DNA of 64,000 nucleotides from Sphingomonas telluris (GTDB lineage: Bacteria > Pseudomonadota > Alphaproteobacteria > Sphingomonadales > Sphingomonadaceae). The notes under the pieces are model-generated. The model worked only from the letters and a program-made list of their open reading frames with translations, was not told the origin of the DNA and did no database searches. The stretch is taken from contig NZ_JAKZHW010000001.1 in assembly GCF_022568775.1 (NCBI RefSeq), positions 186,001-250,000 of the forward strand, read 5' to 3'. The translations under genes were made by a program, and so were the position numbers. Positions 52,694 to 64,000 of this stretch are shown piece after piece; positions within the stretch are counted from its first letter, which is position 1, and each line of letters begins with the position of its first letter.

Positions 52694-54742
52694 TCAGTTC
52701 GTCGCGGATGGCCGTACTCTCGTAGCCTCAGCGACGGCCGCCGAAAGAGCTGGCAGATCGAACGGTTTTGGCAGGACGATGACGTCCGTCGGAAGGTCGC
52801 CGATATCGTCGGCGTCGGCATATCCCGTGATGATCAGGGCGGTCAGGTCCGGCTTGTGCGAGCGCGCGTCGCGAACGAGGTCCGTGCCTGAGAGCTGTGG
52901 CATGGCGTAATCGCTGACCAGGAGATCGACTCCTCGCTCGCGGAGAAGCTGCAGGGCGTCCGCTCCATTGCTCGCCTCGACGACTTCGTGCCCAAGATCC
53001 TTGAACATGTGAGCCGTGGCCAGACGAACCTCCTCGTGGTCGTCAACGAGAAGGATCGTCAAGCGCGTGCCGTTGCTTTCATCGAGCTTTACTTTCTTCG
53101 GCGGCTTCGCGACCGGCGCTTCCTCCGCACGCGGGATCCAGAGCTCTGCCCGGGTGCCCTTGCCGACCTCGCTTTGCAGCTGGATCGAGCCGTTCGACTG
53201 CTGGGCGAATCCGTAGACCATGCTGAGGCCGAGGCCCGTTCCCTTGCCGACCTCCTTCGTGGTGAAGAAGGGTTCCATCACCTTCTCGAGAATCTCCGGT
53301 GCAATGCCCGAGCCTGCGTCCTCGACGGTGAAGACGACATAGTCGCCGGGCTTCAGGTCCGGTGCGTCCTTCTCGCTCGCGGTTCGGTGGTCCACGGCGA
53401 TCTTGATCGTGCCGCCCTCGGGCATGGCATCGCGCGCGTTGATTATCAGGTTCATCAGGGCGAGCTCGAGCTGGGACTGGTCGGCGAACGCGCACCACGG
53501 CGTCTCTTCCAATGACCATTCCAGCTCAACCAGTCCGCCGAGCGTGTGGCTCAGAAGCTCGTCCACGCCGCTCGCCAGCTCGCGCGGGTCGAGCGGAGCC
53601 GGCTGCAACTGCTGCCTACGCGCGAACGCCAACAGCCGCTTCACCAGCTCCGCGCCCTGATCGGCGGCACGCTGGGTCATGGTCAAGATCTTGAGATGCT
53701 CTTCCTCGAGGCCCGCTCGCCGTTCGAGAATCCCTAGGCCACCGAGCACTGCAGCGAGGAGATTGTTGAAGTCGTGCGCGATGCCGCCGGTCAGCTTTCC
53801 GATAGCGTCCATCTTTTGCGCCTGAACCAATTGGCCCTCGAGCAGCCGCCGTTCCGTGACGTCCGTCAGCGTTCCAGCAAATTCGATCGGGCTCCCATCC
53901 TGATCGGTGAGCAAGACTGCCTGGTCGTGGAAATGCCGGTATGTGCCGTCGGCGCACAGCCAGCGGTATTCGACAGAGAAACTGCCAGTACTTTTCCGCT
54001 TCTCGAGGGCGGCCAGCACGCGGGTCCGGTCGTCCTCGTGCAGGCGTTCCTGCCAGATCGAAGGCTGCTCGCGCACAACGGAAAATCCGTAGCCCGTTAT
54101 GGCCTCGAGGTTGCCGCTGACGAAGTTGGGGCACCGCGGCTCGCAGTCGATCGGTTCGAGATACAGAACGATTGGAAGCGACTGGATGATCGCCGCCTGC
54201 TGCTGCTCGGCGCGGCGCAGGTCTTGCTCGGCGCGCAGAAGCTCTGAGTTGGCCTTGAGGTTTGCGTCTAAGAGCGCTTGTTCCTGCCGCGCCTTGCGCT
54301 CGATCTCCTTGGTCTTGGCGAACAGGTCGACGAACACGGCGACCTTGGAGCGCAGCACGATCGGATCGACGGGTTTGAAGACATAGTCGACGGCGCCCAT
54401 CGAATAGCCGCGCATGAGATGCTCGGTCTCCTTGTTCACGGCGGACAAGAAGACGATCGGGATACGCTTCGATTGCTCGCGGCTGCGAATGATCTGCGCG
54501 GTCTCGTAGCCGTCGAGGCCCGGCATGTAGACGTCGAGCAGTATGACCGCGAACTCGCCTTTTAGGAGGAAGCGGAGTGCCTCTTCGCCTGAGCGGGCGG
54601 TGATGACCTCGCCGACGTCCTCCAGGACGGTCTGAATGGCAAGCAGGTTTCGCTCGTCGTCATCGACGACGAGCACGCGCGGCCGTTCGACGTCCTCGGT
54701 CGTCGCCACATCGGATTTGCCCACTTTGCTACGCACGTTCAC
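52694..54742 (-). CDS. Hybrid histidine kinase (REC-PAS-HisKA-HATPase-REC)
   Basis: A 682-residue soluble hybrid kinase. It has an N-terminal receiver ([20 protein letters not shown], phospho-acceptor Asp near 70 in [13 protein letters not shown]), a coiled coil (145-185), a PAS domain (about 190-300), and HisKA with His near 323 in [20 protein letters not shown]. HATPase_c follows with [23 protein letters not shown] and [19 protein letters not shown]-terminal receiver has [20 protein letters not shown] and [14 protein letters not shown]. The GTG at 54742 lies three bases after the giant kinase gene's stop, so they form an operon. Its N-terminal receiver could accept phosphate from the giant kinase. 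Confidence 0.92.
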   Translation of the reverse strand: MNVRSKVGKSDVATTEDVERPRVLVVDDDERNLLAIQTVLEDVGEVITARSGEEALRFLLKGEFAVILLDVYMPGLDGYETAQIIRSREQSKRIPIVFLSAVNKETEHLMRGYSMGAVDYVFKPVDPIVLRSKVAVFVDLFAKTKEIERKARQEQALLDANLKANSELLRAEQDLRRAEQQQAAIIQSLPIVLYLEPIDCEPRCPNFVSGNLEAITGYGFSVVREQPSIWQERLHEDDRTRVLAALEKRKSTGSFSVEYRWLCADGTYRHFHDQAVLLTDQDGSPIEFAGTLTDVTERRLLEGQLVQAQKMDAIGKLTGGIAHDFNNLLAAVLGGLGILERRAGLEEEHLKILTMTQRAADQGAELVKRLLAFARRQQLQPAPLDPRELASGVDELLSHTLGGLVELEWSLEETPWCAFADQSQLELALMNLIINARDAMPEGGTIKIAVDHRTASEKDAPDLKPGDYVVFTVEDAGSGIAPEILEKVMEPFFTTKEVGKGTGLGLSMVYGFAQQSNGSIQLQSEVGKGTRAELWIPRAEEAPVAKPPKKVKLDESNGTRLTILLVDDHEEVRLATAHMFKDLGHEVVEASNGADALQLLRERGVDLLVSDYAMPQLSGTDLVRDARSHKPDLTALIITGYADADDIGDLPTDVIVLPKPFDLPALSAAVAEATRVRPSATN

Positions 54743-54745
54743 GTC

Positions 54746-60121
<5,376 letters not shown>

Positions 60122-60299
60122 TCTACTCTCCGGTCGGTTTTACTCCCCCCGCCCGGTTGACTACACGAGCAGCCCCCCGGCTGCGCGAACGACATTAATC
60201 CAAAAATTGGTTTCTTCTTCCTAAAAAAATCCTCATCTGGATCAAGATTTTCTGGCGCCTATTGCAAATTTCGTAGCCGCGCCGCTACGGGGCGTCGAG

Positions 60300-60698
60300 A
60301 TGTCAGGACCGGCCACCCCGGACGATGCCTCCCCCATTCCTTCCGATGACCTGTTGCGGTTCGTCGGTTCGAGCTTCCGATCCATATGGGCGCTCGAGCT
60401 GCTCCTGACCCTGAAAAGCGATCGACGGCCCTGGCCCGCCGCCGAGCTGGTGTCGACCATGCGCGCCAGTGAACTGGTCGTCAGCAAGGCGCTCGAAGGG
60501 CTCGTCGCGGCGGGCCTCGCATCGGTCGAGAGCGGAGGGGTGGTGTACATGCCCATCAACGAACAGGTGTCACGCTGCGTGAACCAGCTGGAAGAGCTCT
60601 ATTTGGTGAGGCCCGACGCGGTTCGCCGCGCCATTGTTTCGGTCTCGTCGAGCGGCGCCAGCGCCTTCGCCGATGCGTTCAAGTTGAGGAGAGACTGA
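60300..60698 (+). CDS. Winged-helix-like protein, unknown
   Basis: A 132-residue cytoplasmic protein. Residues about 18-90 look like a winged helix: FRSIWALELLLTLKSDRRPW, AAELVSTMRASELVVSKALE (candidate recognition helix), GLVAAGLASVESGGVVYMPI (wing). A C-terminal helix region follows. It is not a recognisable named family to me. It is divergent from the giant kinase gene (178-base gap) and coupled to the first DUF5985 gene (TGATG at 60696-60700), so the three small genes form an operon. It could be a regulator of, or output from, the kinase system. Confidence 0.75.
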   Translation: MSGPATPDDASPIPSDDLLRFVGSSFRSIWALELLLTLKSDRRPWPAAELVSTMRASELVVSKALEGLVAAGLASVESGGVVYMPINEQVSRCVNQLEELYLVRPDAVRRAIVSVSSSGASAFADAFKLRRD

Positions 60699-60979
60699 TG
60701 GGGGCCGTTTTCCCCACCATCGTCTATGTGCTTTGCTTCCTGACCAGCGCGTGCTGTGCTTGGCTGCTGGGCAGAAGCTATCGCCGTTCGCAGGTGAGGC
60801 TCCTTATGTGGAGCAGCATCTGCTTCGGCTTCCTCGCGTTGAACAACTTGCTGCTTGTGCTCGATCTAGCCGTCTGGCCGCAGCCCGAGGTTGACCTTCG
60901 CCTTCCTCGGCTGTTGATGGCAATGGCCGCGGTGGTGTCCCTCTTGTGGGGTTTCATCTGGGACGTCGAGGAGGAGTGA
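60698..60979 (+). CDS. DUF5985 family membrane protein (first copy)
   Basis: A 93-residue protein with three helices: FPTIVYVLCFLTSACCAWLL, LLMWSSICFGFLALNNLLLV and LLMAMAAVVSLLWGFIWDV. The loop RSYRRSQVRLLMW after helix 1 and LNNLLLVLDL match the DUF5985 pattern as I recall it. Function is unknown. It starts inside the stop of the winged-helix gene. The next gene encodes a second member of the same family, so the two may form a heteromeric membrane unit. Confidence 0.8.
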   Translation: MGAVFPTIVYVLCFLTSACCAWLLGRSYRRSQVRLLMWSSICFGFLALNNLLLVLDLAVWPQPEVDLRLPRLLMAMAAVVSLLWGFIWDVEEE

Positions 60980-60983
60980 GGCG

Positions 60984-61250
60984 ATGACGCTCTACGATTT
61001 CCTCTCCGGCGCAGTGGCTTTCGGGTTTTTTACCTGCAGTCTGTTCCTCATGCGCTACTGGCGCCGCTCGCGCGACGAGTTGTTCCTGACCTTTGCGCTG
61101 GCTTTCGTGCTGCTGGGGGTCGGGCAGACCATCCTCGCGCTCGCGAACATTCCGACGGAGGAAAGGGGCTCGATCTATCTCTTCCGGCTGGCGGCTTTCC
61201 TGCTGATCCTGTTCGCCATCTACCGGAAGAACCGGGCCGCCCGGAACTGA
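60984..61250 (+). CDS. DUF5985 family membrane protein (second copy)
   Basis: An 88-residue three-helix protein: FLSGAVAFGFFTCSLFLMRY, LFLTFALAFVLLGVGQTILA and IYLFRLAAFLLILFAIYRKN. The RYWRRSRDELFLTFA loop corresponds to RSYRRSQVRLLMWSS in the neighbour, four bases upstream, which shows common descent. It has a basic C-terminus (RKNRAARN). Pairing of two diverged copies suggests a fixed complex. No function is known. Confidence 0.8.
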   Translation: MTLYDFLSGAVAFGFFTCSLFLMRYWRRSRDELFLTFALAFVLLGVGQTILALANIPTEERGSIYLFRLAAFLLILFAIYRKNRAARN

Positions 61251-61263
61251 GGGGCCGCGCTTG

Positions 61264-61398
61264 CTACGCCATGAAATTGTAGATGAGGCTGATCGGGCCG
61301 AAAGCGATCATCCGCAACAGCGCGGGCCCGAAAGACATGACCGCAGCAATGAAACCGAAGATGATCCACGCGACCGACAAACGAACGATAATGGCCAT
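61264..61398 (-). CDS. 44-residue hydrophobic protein
   Basis: A hand-read frame from ATG 61398 to TAG 61264. The product starts MAIIVRLSVAWIIFGFIAAV, then MSFGPALLRMIAFGPISLIY and ends NFMA. It has two hydrophobic stretches with one Arg in each start, like a small membrane protein. Third-position bases are G+C-rich as in true genes here. It begins just after a terminator-like hairpin on the same strand, leaving little room for its own promoter, and no good ribosome-binding site is visible. It is convergent with the second DUF5985 gene. Confidence 0.4.
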   Translation of the reverse strand: MAIIVRLSVAWIIFGFIAAVMSFGPALLRMIAFGPISLIYNFMA

Positions 61399-61412
61399 CA
61401 AGATCGTCTCGC

Positions 61413-61449
61413 AAAAAGCGGCTCGGACGATGGAGGCCGTCCGAGCCGC
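61413..61449 (-). terminator. Rho-independent terminator downstream of tRNA-Gln
   Basis: GCGGCTCGGACG at 61418-61429 and CGTCCGAGCCGC at 61438-61449 form a perfect 12-bp stem with an eight-base loop. Read on the minus strand it is followed directly by TTTTT (61413-61417). It lies 158 bases beyond the tRNA-Gln 3' end and 15 bases before the 44-residue frame, so it may also act as an attenuator for that frame. The 61450-61606 stretch holds no other feature I can support. Confidence 0.85.
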
Positions 61450-61606
61450 ACGTTGGGAGTGGAACCCGAGCCCCCGGCGTCGCTCTCCGTTGAACAGGCT
61501 CCGTAAAGCAAGCTACCCGTCCGCTGGACGCGGCGAACCTTATCCAAAGTTAGCGCTAATGGGCGGAGCGCTTCTGCCACAAGATTTACGGGAATTTAGT
61601 TTAGGC

Positions 61607-61680
61607 TGGATGCCCCGCGTGGATTCGAACCACGATTGACGGAGTCAGAGTCCGTAGTCTTACCATTAGACGACGGGGCA
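61607..61680 (-). tRNA. tRNA-Gln (CTG anticodon)
   Basis: On the minus strand the acceptor arms are TGCCCCG (61674-61680) and CGGGGCA (61611-61617), with a discriminator T and an encoded CCA (61607-61609). The anticodon arm is ACGGA-CTCTGAC-TCCGT, giving anticodon CTG after the conserved T33. The T arm contains GGTTCGAATCC. The D arm is CTAATGGTAAG. All cloverleaf arms can be drawn by hand. It decodes CAG. Confidence 0.95.
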
Positions 61681-61839
61681 CCGATTGGAGAGGCCGCGAG
61701 ATAGAAAGCGGCCTTCATACTGTCAACGCTCCGCGGCGGTTTCCCTGCGGCGCTTGCCCTCACCTGCGCTTCGCTATTAAATGCGCATCAAGTCAACCGT
61801 TCAACTTTGGACGGCGCAGGATAGAAACGGGCGTAGTTC

Positions 61840-62886
61840 ATGGCGCAGAGTGTCGCCAGTGCGCCGGCTCCCTCTTTTAGCCAGGGACCGGCATCGGACA
61901 GACCGCCGGACCGGCGACCGTTTTGGCGCCATACCTATGGCGCGGTCGATCTCGGCACGAACAACTGCCGCCTCCTCATTGCCAAACCCGTCGACGGCGG
62001 CTTCACCGTGGTCGACGCTTTTTCGCGCATCGTCCGGCTGGGGGAGGGACTTTCGCACACGGGCCGCCTTTCACAAGAGGCGATGGACCGGGCTGTTGGC
62101 GCGCTCAGCATATGTGCGGACAAGCTCAGGCGCCGCAACGTCTCTTTGTCGCGTTCCGTCGCAACCGAAGCCTGCCGCCGCGCGGAAAACGGTGCGGATT
62201 TCGTCGACCGAGTCCGCGACGAGACGGGTATCGTCCTCGACATCATCGAACCACAGGAAGAGGCGCGTCTCGCCGTTCTCGGTTGCCACAAGCTGCTGGA
62301 GCCCGGGGATGGACCGGCGCTGATCTTCGACATCGGCGGCGGCTCTACCGAGCTGGTGCTGATCGAGCAGATCGACGGCGTCCCCAAGATCCGCAGCTGG
62401 TGGAGCGCGCCCTGGGGGGTGGTCTCTCTTACCGAAAGCGAGGGAAGGATCGCTCTGGAAGGACCGGACCGGCTGCAGGCTTATGGCCGGATGCGCGAGC
62501 GGGCGCGGCGGGCCTTCGCCAGCTTCGCCTCCACGCTTCCCAGCCACGTGGAGGGCATCCGCCTCCTAGGCACCAGCGGGACGGTGACGACGCTCGCTAG
62601 CGTCCACCTAGCACTGCCTGCCTACGACCGCCGTGCCGTCGACGGCCTGCACGTGCCTGTCGACGCGATGCAGAAGATCAGCACGATGATCGCGGAAATG
62701 GATCACGACGAGCGTGCGGCCCTGCCGTGCATCGGCCGCGACCGCGCCGACCTGGTCGTCGCCGGCTGCGCGCTTCTTGAGGCCATCGTCGAGATATGGC
62801 CCGCGGAGAAGCTGGGCGTGGCCGACCGCGGGATCCGCGAAGGGATATTGCGCTCGCTGATGGCGAGGGACGGCCACATCCTGTGA
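61840..62886 (+). CDS. ppx: Ppx/GppA family phosphatase
   Basis: Exopolyphosphatase/pppGpp phosphohydrolase, 348 residues, actin-like ATPase fold. Motifs are YGAVDLGTNNCRLLIAKPVD near residue 33 (phosphate 1), SIVRLGEGLSHTG-like SRIVRLGEGLSHTGRLS, DIIEPQEEARLAVLGC, ALIFDIGGGSTELVLIEQID (phosphate 2) and GTSGTVTTLASVHLAL. It is shorter than E. coli Ppx because it lacks the C-terminal HD-like domain, as in many alphaproteobacteria. It overlaps rlmE by four bases (GTGA). It acts in polyphosphate and (p)ppGpp metabolism. Confidence 0.9.
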   Translation: MAQSVASAPAPSFSQGPASDRPPDRRPFWRHTYGAVDLGTNNCRLLIAKPVDGGFTVVDAFSRIVRLGEGLSHTGRLSQEAMDRAVGALSICADKLRRRNVSLSRSVATEACRRAENGADFVDRVRDETGIVLDIIEPQEEARLAVLGCHKLLEPGDGPALIFDIGGGSTELVLIEQIDGVPKIRSWWSAPWGVVSLTESEGRIALEGPDRLQAYGRMRERARRAFASFASTLPSHVEGIRLLGTSGTVTTLASVHLALPAYDRRAVDGLHVPVDAMQKISTMIAEMDHDERAALPCIGRDRADLVVAGCALLEAIVEIWPAEKLGVADRGIREGILRSLMARDGHIL

Positions 62887-63557
62887 AGCGCATTCGAACC
62901 GCCAAGGGGCGGAAGGTTTCCTCGACCCGCTGGCTCGAGCGCCAGCTGAACGATCCCTACGTCCGCCGCGCCAAGGCGGAGAATTACCGCAGCCGCGCCG
63001 CCTACAAGCTGCTTGAGCTCGATGAGAAGTTCGGGCTGCTTAAGGGCGTGAAGGCCGTCGTCGATCTCGGCATCACTCCGGGCGGCTGGTCGCAGGTGGT
63101 CAGGCGCCGCACGCCCCAAGCCAGCGTCGTCGGCATCGACCTTCTCCCCACCGATCCGATCGACGGGGTCACCATCTTCCAGATGGATTTCATGGACGAG
63201 TCCGCGCCGGACCGGCTGAAGGAGGCGCTCGGCGGTCAGGCCGATCTCGTCCTGTCGGATATGGCGGCGAACACGGTAGGCCATCAGCAAACGGATCATT
63301 TACGCACCATGGCGCTGGTCGAAGCAGGGCTTCTGTTCGCGACGGAAGTGCTGCGTCCCGGCGGCGCTTATGTCGCCAAGGTGCTTGCCGGGGGAGCGGA
63401 CAACCAGCTGGTCGCGGAGATGAAGCGGCACTTCACGACCGTGAAGCACGCCAAACCGCCCGCCAGCCGCAAGGACTCGTCCGAGTGGTATGTCATCGCT
63501 CAAGGGTTCAAGAGCGAATATCCGATTATCGATAAGGAACTTCACGACTATCGATAA
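62883..63557 (+). CDS. rlmE: 23S rRNA (uridine-2'-O)-methyltransferase RlmE
   Basis: Methylates U2552 of 23S rRNA in the large subunit (FtsJ/RrmJ family), 224 residues. It starts in the ppx stop at GTG 62883. The K-D-K-E catalytic set is in SRAAYKLLELDEKF (Lys), ADLVLSDMAANTVGHQQTDH (Asp), GGAYVAKVLAGGADNQL (Lys) and RKDSSEWYVIAQGFK (Glu). The SAM-binding motif reads VVDLGITPGGWSQVV, where most members have DLGAAPGGWSQ. The last 30 bases overlap two TATCGATA palindromes that may be operator sites for the next gene. Confidence 0.92.
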   Translation: MKRIRTAKGRKVSSTRWLERQLNDPYVRRAKAENYRSRAAYKLLELDEKFGLLKGVKAVVDLGITPGGWSQVVRRRTPQASVVGIDLLPTDPIDGVTIFQMDFMDESAPDRLKEALGGQADLVLSDMAANTVGHQQTDHLRTMALVEAGLLFATEVLRPGGAYVAKVLAGGADNQLVAEMKRHFTTVKHAKPPASRKDSSEWYVIAQGFKSEYPIIDKELHDYR

Positions 63558-63579
63558 ACATGGTATCGTTTATCGATAA
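63526..63579. promoter_or_regulatory. Three phased TATCGATA palindromes (operator array)
   Basis: TTATCGATAA at 63526-63535, CTATCGATAA at 63548-63557 and TTATCGATAA at 63570-63579 each centre on TATCGATA; the centres lie at 63530.5, 63552.5 and 63574.5, exactly 22 bases apart, about two helical turns. The first two lie over the end of rlmE, the third in the gap 25 bases before the DUF2975 ATG. A GATAAT at 63575-63580 could be the -10. This looks like a cooperative repressor site. Confidence 0.6.
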
Positions 63580-63603
63580 TACGAGTCGTTGGAGTGCTTG
63601 CTG

Positions 63604-64000
63604 ATGTCTCGATCCTATTCCGCCGCGCTGCCGATCGCTTACGTCTTTCTGCGGATCCTCGTCATCCTCAACTGGCTCATGGGGGCAGCGATCCTCGTCC
63701 TGCTCGTAGCCATGCCGAACGAGCGATGGATTATGTCCTCCTTCGACCTTTCACCTGGTCCCGACGCGGACCGGCTCGTTATGGGTTTGCGAGCGGTCGC
63801 GGTGCTCGGCCTCGTGGTGGTTCCGATCAATTACGCGATCTTGAAGCGCCTGCTCGCGATGGTCGCGACGGTGCGGGCAGGCGACCCGTTCGTGAGCGCC
63901 AACGCCTATCGCCTGCAGGCGATCGCCTGGCTGCTTCTGGGCCTCCAAGTTCTCAGTATCATCATCGGGGCGATCGGACGGTCCGTGTCCACGCCCACGC
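63604..64000 (+). CDS. DUF2975 membrane protein, 3' end outside window
   Basis: The first 132 codons of a membrane protein of the DUF2975 type. It starts after GGAG (63591-63594). Helices seen are LPIAYVFLRILVILNWLMGA, ILVLLVAMPNERW, LRAVAVLGLVVVPINYAILK and LQAIAWLLLGLQVLSIIIGA; the VRAGDPFVSANAYRLQAIAW segment is the DUF2975 signature as I recall. These genes are normally followed by a small XRE regulator, which would lie outside the window and could bind the palindrome array. Function is unknown. Confidence 0.82.
   Translation, partial: MSRSYSAALPIAYVFLRILVILNWLMGAAILVLLVAMPNERWIMSSFDLSPGPDADRLVMGLRAVAVLGLVVVPINYAILKRLLAMVATVRAGDPFVSANAYRLQAIAWLLLGLQVLSIIIGAIGRSVSTPT

Noticed and set aside
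52519..52821. A 100-codon minus-strand frame overlapping the end of the second kinase
   Set aside because: It runs in another frame through the receiver coding sequence; the 55-residue frame starting at 52630 fits the gap and shares the CTAG stop instead.
61611..61680. tRNA-Gln 3' end as a phage or island attachment site
   Set aside because: No integrase gene and no second copy of the tRNA end is present in the window.

Overview
The window looks like a chromosomal segment of a sphingomonad (Alphaproteobacteria, Sphingomonadales). The basis is high GC, many GTG starts and four-base ATGA/GTGA couplings. It also has an exosortase locus with EpsI, EpsD and an XrtV-type accessory protein, a PEPxxWA-type C-terminal sorting signal, two TonB-dependent receptors, paired DUF5985 proteins, and a ppx-rlmE pair. 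Genus-level assignment is inference. I see no insertion sequence, prophage, CRISPR array or rRNA. There is one tRNA (Gln, CTG). No stretch longer than about 210 bases is without a gene or RNA.

Region 1 (1-25125) is an exopolysaccharide and envelope locus. It holds two acyltransferases, an FkbM methyltransferase, a SleB-type wall hydrolase, a WecG-type glycosyltransferase, a polyprenyl-phosphate sugar transferase that primes synthesis, and a TPR lipoprotein. The export set follows: Wza-like protein, outer-membrane barrel, Wzz/GumC-like chain-length protein and BY-kinase. Next come EpsD, a small XrtV accessory protein, EpsI and the exosortase. The assembly part has GT2 and GT4 transferases, a Wzx flippase and a GDP-mannose pyrophosphorylase. 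Interleaved are a retropepsin-like protease, a CAP protein, an L,D-transpeptidase and a PEP-CTERM protein that may be an exosortase substrate. Strands alternate often, and no Wzy polymerase is visible.

Region 2 (25233-37047) is rich in nucleic-acid and nucleoside recycling: AMP nucleosidase, 5'-nucleotidase lipoprotein, S1/P1 nuclease, cytidine deaminase, adenosine kinase, a LOG-type phosphoribohydrolase, a CNT nucleoside transporter and a queuosine-precursor transporter. A GH20 hexosaminidase, an M15-like peptidase and a 2-oxoglutarate/IPNS-type oxygenase sit among them.

Region 3 (37230-52466) starts with a TonB receptor that ends in a strong terminator. An XRE-cupin regulator is divergent from a tightly coupled run: serine hydrolase, enolase-superfamily racemase/epimerase (DgcA-like), POT peptide transporter, Tat-exported M19 dipeptidase, TonB receptor, DUF1611 protein (DgcN-like), YkvI-like permease and a second serine hydrolase. 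I read this as uptake and breakdown of D-glutamate-containing peptides, possibly muropeptides, with the N-acetyl-D-glutamate racemisation route.

Region 4 (52463-61398) is a signalling block: a 1791-residue soluble hybrid kinase with nine near-identical 92-residue HAMP units, a second hybrid kinase, a 55-residue acidic protein, and, divergently, a winged-helix-like protein with two DUF5985 membrane proteins. Region 5 (61399-64000) holds tRNA-Gln with a terminator, ppx/gppA, rlmE and a truncated DUF2975 gene preceded by three TATCGATA palindromes spaced exactly 22 bp apart.

The best candidates for undescribed biology are the HAMP-array/DUF5985 signalling block, the D-Glu peptide cluster and the phased palindrome array. 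A side observation is that six of eleven convergent gene pairs share a four-base CTAG in which both stop codons overlap.
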